NCBI GenBank assembly: GCA_019671135.1
Contig: JAHRHY010000026.1
Span: forward strand, 310,001-374,000
Direction of reading: 5' to 3'
Source: Linnemannia hyalina
Taxonomy: Eukaryota; Mortierellomycota; Mortierellomycetes; Mortierellales; Mortierellaceae
DNA length: 64,000 nucleotides
In this document: piece after piece, positions 12,795-21,529 of the stretch
How the letters are laid out: each line of letters begins with the position of its first letter
Position numbering within the stretch: position 1 is the first letter of the stretch
Notes under the pieces: generated by a model
What the model was told of the DNA's origin: nothing
The model's input: only the letters and a program-made list of their open reading frames with translations
The model's database searches: none
Program-made: the position numbers and the translations under genes

Positions 12795-13600
12795 AGAAAA
12801 TGATCAGTCGATTCGAGATCTCGACTTTTTTTTTTGGAAATGCTCCTTCACCAATGTTCCGACTGGCTTTCCGATTCCTGTTCATTCATTCTCTTGATTC
12901 ATAAACTCATTCATCGTCTCTTGCCTTTTTTTGCATGGACCGACATTGGATCATCACCGGAATTGAAATGTCCAATGTCACATTGATCAATTAAATGGAT
13001 CACATACATCATGATTTTCTATTTCAACGTCTTAGCGAGGTCTTTTTTTTGTTTCTACCTATCTTCGAACTTCAAAGAGTTATTCCCTCAATCATAGATG
13101 ACCTTCTTTCAAAGTTTGGAGTTCCTACTCAAAGTCTTTTGTGTTTGACCTTTATGCATGATTTTACATGGGTTTAGCACGCCTCACGTTGTTTTTGTTA
13201 TATCGCAAGCTCAATGCGCTTTCTACCGGCAAACTGAAAGCTGACCCATGTGTAGAATATGGTGTGAGATCTCATGGTCTTGAATGTAAGTAGACAGTTA
13301 GAAGGTCATACAGGATTGAGGATAGTTTAAAGGTAGTTAGGAACTACGGTCGTATAAAGACCCCACAAGTTGGAGAAGAAATTCGTAATGCATGCGATCC
13401 ATTTAATTGATCAAAGCGGATTAAGGCGTTTCACTCCAGCAATGGTCCAATGTCGGTCCATGCAAAAAAAAAAAAGGCAGGTGGTGATGAATGAGGTGAC
13501 GAGAATGAATGACAGGAATCTGAAGACCGGTAGGAACATTGGTGAATGAACATTTCCAAAAAAAAGTCGAGATCTCGAATCGAGTGATCATTTTTTTTGG
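12795..13600. mobile_element. Foldback (long inverted-repeat) element, about 0.8 kb
   Basis: The left arm (about 12800-13015) and right arm (about 13388-13598) are imperfect inverted copies of more than 200 bp. Shared landmarks in order are cgattcgagatctcgac, a T-run then ggaaatg, ttcaccaatgttcc, gcatggaccgacattgga and gatcaattaaatggatc, each appearing as its reverse complement in the other arm. The central 370 bp holds only a 60-codon open frame without recognisable motif. This is the structure of a non-autonomous TIR or foldback element; the superfamily is unknown because no transposase is present and the target duplication is unclear. Confidence 0.8.
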
Positions 13601-13841
13601 AGTACGCTAGTTTGATAAGGCAAGAACAAAACAAGAAAAAGAGACAAAAACAAGAGACAAGAACCAATGACAGGAGAAGTTAATCAAGGGAAAGGTGCCA
13701 TGGATATACGATCTCTCATCGCGATCGTAGAAAGGAGAGAGCAGATGGTGCAAGAATGAACCAGAAGAGAAAGAGAAAGCCAAAACAACAGAACAACTAC
13801 AGAGGTGTGAGAACAAAAACAACTGATAGAACTTGAGCCTA

Positions 13842-13890
13842 GGTTCGCGGCAGAACGCTTCGCTACAAGCCAGTTACGCTATCACCTCCA
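13842..13890 (-). repeat. 28S rRNA-derived fragment, copy 1 (degenerate)
   Basis: On the minus strand this reads taactggcttgtagcgaagc, close to the universally conserved LSU rRNA segment around 'ggataactggcttgtggc...aagcgttcat'. About 45 nt are recognisable. It is far too short and diverged to be a functional rRNA. Confidence 0.55.
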
Positions 13891-14039
13891 GCATGTTCTG
13901 ATACCGGTAGGTATCGCGCCTACCATCACGTGACTTCTTCGACATTGGTGATGTCGTTGTTGTCCCTTGGTGTTGACCCTTGACGTTGTCCCTTGGTGAT
14001 GTCCTTTGATGTGGCCCTATGATAATTTTCTAATATCCG

Positions 14040-14132
14040 CCCCTTTATCTTTTCAGTGTACTTTGATCTTCTCCAGTGTCCCTTGATCTTTTCCAGTGTC
14101 CCTTGAACTTTTTTTATCGTTTCCGGCATCCC
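14040..14132. repeat. Array 1 of a 20-bp unit (diverged)
   Basis: Three to four diverged copies of a roughly 20-bp unit of the form ttttccagtgtcccttgatc. The unit resembles the one in the arrays at 14802 and 15890. Similar cccttgg phrases continue at lower density to about 13960. Confidence 0.6.
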
Positions 14133-14189
14133 TTGGTCTTTGTTATCGGCAGATAAGCAGCACCAAGCGACTCTTCCTTCAATATGATA

Positions 14190-14262
14190 GGGAAGGCTGA
14201 CATCGAAGGATCAAAATGCAGCATTGCTATGAACGCTTGGCAGCCACAAGCCAGTTGATTCC
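14190..14262 (-). repeat. 28S rRNA-derived fragment, copy 2
   Basis: The plus strand contains gacatcgaaggatcaaaatg followed by gctatgaacgcttgg and ccacaagccagtt, the antisense of the conserved LSU rRNA core that reads 'aactggcttgtgg...ccaagcgttcatagc...ttttgatccttcgatgtc'. Similarity spans about 75-90 nt, including the adjoining atatgatag phrase, and stops abruptly on both sides. This is the best preserved of the three copies in this cluster. Confidence 0.78.
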
Positions 14263-14631
14263 AAATCTAGAGATGTAACCTAGAGATGTCTAGTATAATC
14301 GCCGAGCGCGTTCCATTTCCAGCTTCACCAGTTGAGCTGTCCATTTAGTGTTACAAGGTTAGCATGCACCTCCCAAATTCATGCATGCGCCATTTTCTGG
14401 AGTGCTCTTAATCTCTTCGACCCCCTTCTTTTCGTACTATGCTTTGCTTTTTCGGCCTCCCGGCTTTGTAAAGTCACATTTTTTCTTTCCTTAAAGATGT
14501 ATCCAATGGTCCTTTCGAAGCATGTGGCCCAGGGTTCCCGCGCTCTCGCTCTTTTCTGTGTGAATATTTACTAATGAGAGGCTTTTTCGTTATTAAAAGC
14601 TGTAAAATAAAATGTGAACATATAGCATTGC

Positions 14632-14690
14632 AGAGTCAAAAAGCAACGTTACTATGGACCCTTGGCTGCCACATACCAGTTGTCCGGACA
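14632..14690 (-). repeat. 28S rRNA-derived fragment, copy 3
   Basis: Contains gagtcaaaaagcaacgtta, then ggacccttggctgccacat and accagttgtcc. It is the same LSU rRNA core as at 14190, in the same orientation, more diverged and about 55 nt long. Confidence 0.62.
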
Positions 14691-14801
14691 CGTGTATCCT
14701 TCCCCTTTTGGGTGTACTGTACTTTCGCTGTTTACCTTTTCTCCTCCCCTTTAATTCAACGGGTGTACCTTATCAGCCATTCTGTTTCCTGTCCTTTTAA
14801 G

Positions 14802-14955
14802 CATTCCCCTTCTTTTTCCAGCATTCCCCTTCTTTTTCCAGCGTTCCCCTTCTTTTTCCAGCGTTCCCCTTCTTTTTCCAGCGTTCCCCTTCTTTTTCCA
14901 GCAATCCCCTTCTTTTCCCAGCATCCCCTTTCCTTTTCCAGCATTCCTTTGATTT
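14802..14955. repeat. Array 2: 20-bp minisatellite, seven-plus units
   Basis: Seven head-to-tail 20-bp units of the form cattccccttctttttccag run from 14802 to 14941, followed by a decayed partial unit. Three central units start with cgttcccc, and the last two are more diverged. An open frame crosses the array but is only a by-product of the 20-bp repeat. Confidence 0.85.
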
Positions 14956-15889
14956 TTTGCGTCCCATCACTTCCCGAATCGTCCTTCGTGGTCTGGTGCC
15001 GAATGCCCTAGCTACTCAGAGGGATAAGGTGTTCAAGGACGTACCAGAGAGCATTACCCAACACGAGAGCCGCCTCTTTTGCCGATATGTCGAGAAGGAG
15101 GCTAGGAAGCAGTTATGGTAGCCGCGCTGTGAGAGAACCATTAGGTGCGAGGAAGAAAATAATATCAATAGCAGCATGAAGCGCACACTCGCCGCCAAGG
15201 ACCAGAGGGCACAGTGGACACAGAGCTAGGGGTGGCATCAGACCTATGGGCGAAAGCTCCGAGAGGACGAGTGCCTTTGCGGATGAGCCGTAGCAGAACA
15301 CAGGGAACAGAGGTGCCCAGGCGAACAGAGCGATACTCAAGTGACTGACCGAGCAGTCACCGACACCCTGCAGGGCTTGAGGCGCATAGATATTATGGAA
15401 AGGAAAGGCAACATGGGCATCAAGGAGTTGGAAGAAGAGCACACTTAGGTCCCTTGAACGCATCCCACACAGAAACAAGGGCCGTCCGGACTTGCGTGCG
15501 TCGTTCCTGAGCCGGTAAGGACGGGTTGTACAATTCTCATGTGCGCTGTATGGTTTAAGATGCTTTCCTGAGCGAGGTAAACTATGTGCACGTACGAAGA
15601 ACACTTAGACAGCTCCACTTTCAATTTGGATAAAATTCATGTGTCGCCACGGAAGGGCATTCTTACCTTGAAAAAAACCTTCCCGAATCGCCCTGTTCTT
15701 TACAGCGTCCTGTCTCTTCTCGACATCCCATTCCTATTCAGCTCTCCAACATCCCGTGATCTTTTTTCTGTCTCAAAAGGATGGAAGGAGTGGAACTGTT
15801 TTTACACTCCACTCACGTTGTATCCCCCTTCCCTTTCAGTGTACCATATTGTTCTCCGTGTTCTTTTCTACTTACATCATTGGTCACAA
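14956..15889. other. Unresolved region between minisatellite arrays
   Basis: An open frame on the minus strand (15604-15113, 163 codons) has hydrophobic stretches and several Cys, but I see no motif, splice support or codon pattern strong enough to call a gene. Nothing else is recognised. Confidence 0.3.
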
Positions 15890-16010
15890 TGTTCCAGCAA
15901 CCCCTTCCTTCCAAGGCCAGCGACATCTCTTTTTTCCCAGCAACCCCTTTCTTTCCATCAACTCCTTACCTTTCCAGCGTCCCCCCTCTTTTTCAAGCAT
16001 CTGCCATTCT
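15890..16010. repeat. Array 3: diverged 20-bp-like units
   Basis: Irregular repeats of a pattern like ccagcaacccctttctttcc and ccagcgtcccccctcttttt recall the unit at 14802. Units are diverged and unevenly spaced. Confidence 0.5.
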
Positions 16011-16261
16011 TCTGACTGATCCTTTTGTCTCTCCTCCCGTTACTTAGGTTAAATGGTGCCGAGTGTTAGATCTAGAAGTTTCCATTTTCTGTGGGAAACT
16101 GTGAACAAGGGAACACATTAGTCTATTAGTAGCCATTGTCTCCTCGATGTATGCCCGAATAGAGCCCATGTAGTCTCCCCTTAGTTCGTGTTGTTGTTTG
16201 GTTATAATAGCTGGTCAAATAAAATTGCCATACTGCTGGCTCTCCTCTATTCTCGATTGTG

Positions 16262-16268
16262 TATAAAA
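16262..16268 (+). promoter_or_regulatory. TATA box of the small secreted protein gene
   Basis: TATAAAA lies 66 bases upstream of the ATG at 16334. That spacing predicts a start site near 16295 and a 5' UTR of about 40 bases. Confidence 0.6.
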
Positions 16269-16333
16269 TGCGCCATTTCAGCTGGTTTGTTCCTCTATAT
16301 CCATCACAAAAAGCCCATCACCTTCTACTAGCC

Positions 16334-16973
16334 ATGCGTGTTCTCTTCGTCCATTCCGCTCTCGCCGTTTTTACCACCGCATTGGCCTTAATCACCCAAG
16401 CTGCTGCGGTAAGATCACTTTGAATAAAAGTACATTGGAGGCTACTGTATCCCCATGGCAGAATGTTGCCATGAGAAAAAGTGTATCAGCAGAATGAAAA
16501 ATGGAATATTGGCCCAATTATGCTTCCTTCACACCCCGTGCTGTGTTGAAGTTTATGGACTCGACATCAATCTTGAAGCCAATGATCTCCCTACTACCGC
16601 TTTATCATCTGTATCATTACTAATCCATTACCGTAACGTGCATGTACAATCATACTAGCAAACTGTAAATTGGAGGAACAACGCAACATTCGTCAGTGGT
16701 TTTATTCCCTGTGCGCAAAAAGTCGCCGTCATAAACCTCACACCAGCAATGCGAGGACCTTTTACAGCACTTGGTCTTAGGGAGTATAACTCTATGAAGT
16801 CTCTCTCACCCTCAGGATCACGTTGTGAAGAGTTCCACGTTATAGAGAGTTGGATACTTCAAAAGGCTGAGCGGGTACCAACTCTTTCCACGGCGAGCGG
16901 CGATACAAGAACGGTAAAACCCGAAGTAGTGACTACATTACAGAATATATTTGAGGTCTGTGCCGGCTGCTAG
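16334..16973 (+). CDS. Small secreted protein, 129 aa, unknown function
   Basis: Exon 1 (16334-16408) encodes a 25-residue signal peptide (MRVLFVHSALAVFTTALALI, then TQAAA) and ends exactly at a GTAAGA donor. Exon 2 (16659-16973) follows a TACTAG acceptor in phase 0 and adds 104 residues beginning QTVNWRNNATF. The mature protein has four Cys (PCAQ, RCEE, VCAGC) and one Asn-glycosylation sequon near its start. A signal peptide isolated on its own exon, a TATA box and an even composition support the model. Such proteins in soil fungi can be effectors, antimicrobials or wall proteins, but nothing here decides between them. A Cys-rich open frame inside the intron (16455-16658) was considered and rejected. 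Confidence 0.7.
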
Positions 16974-17421
16974 TTGCATTTCCCAGACAACGCCACCAAG
17001 TCAACGCCATCAAGTTCATCACTTTTTCATACCACCCTTAATTGCGTAGGTAGCAATAAAAGGACAGATCTTGTCAACGCTGTGGGATCCCTCTCTGATT
17101 TCACTTGAGATTTCAAATCCCCTTGTTTCATTGCTGGTGATGTTAATTCCTAAATATTGGGGGAGACAAATCCATTGCAGCCGACTTTAATAAGCGATAC
17201 AGAAATGAAATCAAGGTCATTAGTAAAGGATTTTAAGGGTTTCACTACTGGCCACTAGGTGAGTGAGTGGATGAGAGGAAGAAGAGAGGACTGAGTGTTG
17301 CTGTTGATGATTGAAGAAGAAGAAAAGAGCAGCTCGAGTTTGGTCATACTTTTGGTGGCGCTTAACATAAGAATCAAAGGCGATCAAAAATGTACCTGTG
17401 ACGGCATAATTTTCTTACACG
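16974..17421. other. Intergenic region 5' of the DIRS element
   Basis: No gene is recognised. It holds the 3' flank of the small secreted protein gene and ends at the hairpin beside the DIRS element. Confidence 0.35.
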
Positions 17422-17477
17422 GAGCTTTCTTAGCCCATGTAACTCCTGCTCGCGAGTTACATGGGCTAAGAAAGCTC
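17422..17477. repeat. Perfect 24-bp-arm hairpin next to the DIRS left end
   Basis: The arm gagctttcttagcccatgta (plus actc) at 17422-17445 and its exact reverse complement at 17454-17477 flank an 8-base loop. Pairing continues a few bases outward with one mismatch. The DIRS left terminus begins about 13 bases later. Confidence 0.9.
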
Positions 17478-17490
17478 TGTGTTTCTAACA

Positions 17491-17645
17491 CATTATTCTT
17501 CCTTGCCAGGGACTCTAGATGTGTGTATCTTTCTTTTATTATTAGCCGTGACTTCCGAAAAAAATAAAAAAAAAATGAAAATGAAAATGAAAATGAAAAA
17601 TGAAAACAAAATAAAGGGGACTCTAGGTGATCTGTTGATCTCTAT
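17491..17645 (+). repeat. DIRS left inverted terminal repeat
   Basis: Begins cattattcttccttgccagg, runs through an A-rich gaaaatgaaaatg tract and ends near tgatctgttgatctctat. Inverted partner at about 20812-20950; they differ mainly in the length of the A/T run. Confidence 0.88.
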
Positions 17646-17699
17646 CTTTCTTTTTCACGGCCGGAACACTCTCCCCGAATCTCGGAACGATCCTCCCCC

Positions 17700-18647
17700 A
17701 TGTCCCATGCACCCAATCCTACGGCCCCCGATGTCGATATCGACATTTACACGACCCTTCGCCTTATGCAGGAGCAAATGCAGCAACAGCAACTCCTTTT
17801 ACAACAGCAACAAGCCAGGATTCAACAACTGGAAGCCGAATCAGTCGAACAGGACGGCAAAGTGGTCTGCAAGCCCCGAGCAACCACTCTCAAGCTCTAT
17901 GAGGAACTCCTCAACATCTATCCAGCCATCGGGGAACCCAAGTTCTTCGATTCCGAGCTTCCCAAGAACCATGACGTTTTCGATTGGAACGACTACCATT
18001 ACACCGAGGGTATGGATTACAAGCCTCCCCCAGTTTTGCAACACTCCGAAGTGTCCCTCACGGATGCAGCCAAGCGACACGAACGTGATTTGGCAACAAT
18101 CCAAGGATATTTGGCACACACAACCCGGTTCTACGACACTCTCGCCCATGAGATCATCAAAAATAAGGAATCCGACTCGGCTCACGGCAAACGTACGCTC
18201 GGTTTCCTCAACACCGTACGTATCTCAGCATCCCACGACGCTTCCAGGATCAGTCGAATGCGAGAGAACCTTTACCTCGACGAACTCGGTATTAAGCATG
18301 GAAACGACAAGGAGGAATCCCTTTTCACTTTGGAATCACTGGCAGCCAAAAAAGCAGCCGCTGATCTGGTTCGAAAGACATACAAGAAATACGAACCTCC
18401 AAAGGACAAGACCAAGAAGCCTGACAACAAGTCTATCAAAGACAAGTCAGCAACAGACGACACTCCCAAGGACCAGCAGTCGGGAAAGTCGCAACCCAAG
18501 GACAAGTCAGGATATAGATCCGACAACGGCAAGTCGGGTTACAAGTCGGACGGAGGCAAGTATGGTAGCAAGCCTCGGTACAAGTCTGGTGGCAGTCAAG
18601 GCAGGAAGCAACCAGACCAGGGAAACGACGGGGAGGAGTCGGATTAG
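17700..18647 (+). CDS. DIRS Gag-like ORF1, 315 aa
   Basis: The first ORF of the DIRS element. Residues about 20-50 form a Gln-rich coiled coil (QEQMQQQQLLLQQQQ). The middle (about 70-225) is a globular region of unknown fold. The C-terminal 90 residues are a basic Lys/Ser/Gly/Asp tail with repeated KSGYKSD-like phrases, a likely nucleic-acid binding region. There is no CCHC zinc knuckle, as is usual in DIRS. The ATG at 17700 follows the left terminal repeat by about 50 bases. The Gag assignment rests on position and composition, not on a recognised domain. Confidence 0.78.
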   Translation: MSHAPNPTAPDVDIDIYTTLRLMQEQMQQQQLLLQQQQARIQQLEAESVEQDGKVVCKPRATTLKLYEELLNIYPAIGEPKFFDSELPKNHDVFDWNDYHYTEGMDYKPPPVLQHSEVSLTDAAKRHERDLATIQGYLAHTTRFYDTLAHEIIKNKESDSAHGKRTLGFLNTVRISASHDASRISRMRENLYLDELGIKHGNDKEESLFTLESLAAKKAAADLVRKTYKKYEPPKDKTKKPDNKSIKDKSATDDTPKDQQSGKSQPKDKSGYRSDNGKSGYKSDGGKYGSKPRYKSGGSQGRKQPDQGNDGEESD

Positions 18648-18688
18648 TAGGAGGACGACTTCTCCAGTTCCAGGAGGCATGGAGAGAG

Positions 18689-20512
18689 ATGACGGATTCG
18701 ACCTGGGTCAACAACATCATCAGGTCGGGCTACAGCATCATTTTCGACCGACCTCCACCACTGCGCCTACCACCGCTACACGATCCGTTCAATTTGCCGG
18801 AGGAACGGACGGCTATCGACGAAGAGGTCCGTACTTTATTACGGAAAAAGGCTATCGAAGGTTGCAGCGGGAAGGGATTTTACAGTCGTATCTTCACTAT
18901 CCCCAAGAAGACGGGAGACCTACGCCCAGTGTTGAACCTACGTCCACTCAACCAATTCTTGACAGCACCCAAGTTCAAGATGGAAACCCTTACCAACATT
19001 TGCAGGATGCTCAAACCAGGCGACTGGCTTACGAGTATCGACCTCAGCGATGCGTTCCTACATGTGGCAGTCCATCCAGCATCCCGCAAGTACCTCCGAT
19101 TCAGATGGGGAGCGGCATTATACGAGTTCCGAACTCTGCCTTTCGGACTTTCACTTTCCCCCTTCGTATTCACAAAAATCGTCCGTCCGATTCTCAAGTG
19201 GGCGAGGGAGAAGGGGATCAGGATCTCGGCATATCTCGACGACATCCTCATTGCAGCCAGGACCAAGGAGGAGGCCAAGGAGCATACTCGTCTAGTTCGG
19301 GAACAGCTGGAAAAGCTTGGATTCCTTATCAAGAACACCAAGTCAACACTAGATCCTACCCAATGTATCGACCATCTTGGGTTCAGGATCAACACCGGCA
19401 ACATGTCACTGTCGGTTCCAAGGCCAAAAGTCCGCGACCTGCGCAGGGAAGCGGAGAAGCTGATCAGAGCAGGAACGGTTCAACTTCGGCGGCTGGCGGC
19501 ATTTATCGGGAAGGCGATCGCGATGACGGTGGCGGTCTTTCCGGCTCGACTGAGGACGAGGAATCTGATTCAGGTTCAGAGTGCAGCTCTGGCCAAGAAA
19601 TGCAAGTGGACGGACCCGGTCACATTGGATACGGCGGCACTGGAGAATCTCAGCTGGTGGCGATCTCATCTTTCGGAGTGGAACGGTCAAGGATTCTTGC
19701 CTCAGAGGACGGAAGTCGACGCATACACCGATGCCTCGGAGGACGCATGGGGGATTGTGATCGAGGACAAGGAGAGGTCCAGGACATGGAGCGCATTGGA
19801 ACAACCACACCACATCAATTGGAAGGAGCTGCGGGTCATCTGGCACTTGGTCCACCTTCCAGAAACGATCGGGAAGACCATTCATGTTATTTGCGACAAC
19901 ATGACAACCATTGCTCAGATCAACAAATTCGGCGGGACGAGGTCTCGACCACTACTCGACCTGACGACCAGGATATGGAACCACTGTATGGCGACTGGCA
20001 CACGACTCAAGACGACATACGTTCCCTCACAGTTCAATCCAGCAGATGCACCGTCCAGGAGGATGACGACGCAGCTGGAGTGGTCGATCGACAAGTCATT
20101 CTTCCAAACCCTCGAGTCGACATGGGGTCACCACCACATCGACCTATTTGTAACAGCAACGAACGCCAAAGTTCCTCGATACATCTCATGGAAGCGGGAG
20201 GAATCCGCCTGGGGCCAGGACGCGTTCAACAGCAACTGGTCCAACATGAACAGAGTTTATGCGTGTCCACCGTGGTCGCTAATCACCAAGGTCCTCCAGA
20301 AGATCAAGCAGGACAAGGTCAAGGCAACGGTCATCACTCCATTCTGGACGAGCGCGCTCTGGTATCCTATGATCACAGCCATATCGGTCGACAAGCCTCT
20401 ACGGATCCCGAGGAACCAAGTCTTACCAGCTCCGGGGAACAGTCCACACATCCTCGAGAGGAATACAATGTGGTCGCTCTTGGCCTGGAACGTCGACGGC
20501 AACAAGCAGTAG
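18689..20512 (+). CDS. DIRS reverse transcriptase / RNase H ORF2, 607 aa
   Basis: Starts 41 bases after ORF1 in another frame. The RT domain (about residues 40-260) shows the DIRS fingers motif (FTIPKKTGDLRPVLNLRPLN), DLSDAFLHVAVH and the catalytic SAYLDDILIA. RNase H follows, with all acidic residues evident: DAYTDASEDAWG, NWKELRVIW, VICDNMTTIAQ and NPADAPSR. The C-terminal part (HIDLFVTATNAKVPRYISW, then CPPWSLITKVL) matches the extension that follows RNase H in DIRS proteins. The ORF is intact. It copies element RNA to DNA. No recombinase domain follows. Confidence 0.92.
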   Translation: MTDSTWVNNIIRSGYSIIFDRPPPLRLPPLHDPFNLPEERTAIDEEVRTLLRKKAIEGCSGKGFYSRIFTIPKKTGDLRPVLNLRPLNQFLTAPKFKMETLTNICRMLKPGDWLTSIDLSDAFLHVAVHPASRKYLRFRWGAALYEFRTLPFGLSLSPFVFTKIVRPILKWAREKGIRISAYLDDILIAARTKEEAKEHTRLVREQLEKLGFLIKNTKSTLDPTQCIDHLGFRINTGNMSLSVPRPKVRDLRREAEKLIRAGTVQLRRLAAFIGKAIAMTVAVFPARLRTRNLIQVQSAALAKKCKWTDPVTLDTAALENLSWWRSHLSEWNGQGFLPQRTEVDAYTDASEDAWGIVIEDKERSRTWSALEQPHHINWKELRVIWHLVHLPETIGKTIHVICDNMTTIAQINKFGGTRSRPLLDLTTRIWNHCMATGTRLKTTYVPSQFNPADAPSRRMTTQLEWSIDKSFFQTLESTWGHHHIDLFVTATNAKVPRYISWKREESAWGQDAFNSNWSNMNRVYACPPWSLITKVLQKIKQDKVKATVITPFWTSALWYPMITAISVDKPLRIPRNQVLPAPGNSPHILERNTMWSLLAWNVDGNKQ

Positions 20513-20695
20513 AGAAGGGAGCACCCGGATGTTTGAGCACTACCACCACGCTAAAGAAGGAGATCCCGCCGGACGACGTTGACACACACGGCCGTCGGTC
20601 ATCCCCAGCCATTGTTGAAGTGTGCTACAGGATCTTGCGATCTCTAACAAGCAACTTCGCCGCAGCCATATTTCCTCAACTCTGAACCCACAGAT

Positions 20696-20786
20696 AGAGT
20701 CCCTGGCAAGGAAGAATAATGGATAGCGTTGCCGAATGTAATGACGGCTAAAGCCTATTATTCGACAACGCCAGGGACTCTAGATG
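20696..20786. repeat. DIRS internal complementary region
   Basis: 20696-20721 is the reverse complement of the left terminus and 20722-20786 the reverse complement of the right terminus, joined directly. This junction is the template expected to align the two ends during circle formation in DIRS replication. Confidence 0.88.
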
Positions 20787-20811
20787 TCCCACCCGACCCG
20801 CCCTTTTCTAG

Positions 20812-21001
20812 CAAGTAGATAGAGATCAACAGATCACCTAGAGTCCCCTTTATTTTGTTTTCATTTTTCATTTTCATTTTCATTTTTTTTTTTTTTTTTT
20901 CGGAAGTCACGGCTAATAATAAAAGAAAGATACACACATCTAGAGTCCCTGGCGTTGTCGAATAATAGGCTTTAGCCGTCATTACATTCGGCAACGCTAT
21001 C
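20812..21001 (-). repeat. DIRS right inverted terminal repeat
   Basis: Reverse complement of the left repeat across about 140 bases, then a unique right-end segment (20937-21001) that is mirrored in the complementary region. Contains a T20 run near 20883. Confidence 0.88.
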
Positions 21002-21002
21002 C

Positions 21003-21529
21003 ACAAGTTCTTAAATCCCTGTGCACTGGACTATGCCTTCATTTTTCAGGTCGGTTTTTGGAAGTCACGATTGGGATTTTAATATGAGAGCCACAGGAAC
21101 AAATGCAGAACTTATGAACATTGAGTTGTCCATTGGGAATGTGTAAAGATCCATAACTTATGCTCCTGCTTATTCAAGGGCCCCATATCAACGCTCCAGG
21201 AGAACTCATCCTTGGTGCCAAGGCTGATATGTGCCCACCACTGCACGCTGTGCCTTTGGCAAGGTATGATTGGTGCAAGACCGTACTGAACACAAGAAAG
21301 AAAAGATGCTCACTGTCGCACAGGTCTAAAGGGAGGAGGGGATGTACTATGTCTAAGCTATGCCTTCCATCGACGGGAAAGAGCAAGTCTACCTTTCACT
21401 TTTTGTTCTCTCCCTGTCTCTCTCATCTCATCCTCATCGTCCTCCATCTTCTTTCCACTTTTCCTTTTCTTTTTCTCCTCCATCTGTCATCCCTCATTCT
21501 TCATTCAACACCCTCTCCATTCTAACATC
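21003..21529. promoter_or_regulatory. Upstream region of the FAD monooxygenase gene
   Basis: The 150 bases before the ATG at 21530 are pyrimidine-rich (tctctccctgtctctctcat). No other gene is recognised. Confidence 0.4.

Larger units (their letters stand above)
17490..21002 (+). mobile_element. DIRS-type retrotransposon, 3.5 kb, no tyrosine recombinase seen
   Basis: Termini are inverted repeats: 17506-17645 is almost identical to the reverse complement of about 20812-20950. Just inside the right end, 20696-20786 is an internal complementary region: its first 26 bases are the exact reverse complement of the left end (17491-17516) and its next 65 bases are the exact reverse complement of the right end (20937-21001). 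This inverted-end plus complementary-region layout is diagnostic of DIRS elements, which replicate through a circular intermediate. Two ORFs, Gag-like and RT/RNase H, lie inside. DIRS elements normally also encode a tyrosine recombinase, but only about 180 nt separate the RT stop from the complementary region and no R-HxxR-Y pattern is visible in any frame. The element is therefore probably dependent on a recombinase in trans. Confidence 0.9.

Noticed and set aside
14285..14345. Possible tRNA (minus-strand phrase agctcaactggtgaagc resembling a D arm)
   Set aside because: No T arm, acceptor stem or anticodon stem pairs up. It may be part of a decayed SINE-like unit but not a tRNA gene.
13842..14690. 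Functional rRNA gene
   Set aside because: Each match is under 100 nt, diverged and without adjoining rRNA sequence.
15113..15604. Minus-strand 163-codon frame as a membrane protein
   Set aside because: No motif, promoter or splice support, and it lies in repeat-rich DNA. Left as unresolved.
16455..16658. Cys-rich frame inside the intron of the small secreted protein gene
   Set aside because: Joining it in frame to the signal-peptide exon would need a 22-nt intron. The 250-nt intron to 16659 has good signals and gives a full-length product.
17479..20685. 1068-codon frame taken as a DIRS tyrosine recombinase
   Set aside because: No R-HxxR-Y arrangement or recombinase-like segment is present; the sequence is compositional shadow of the Gag and RT frames.
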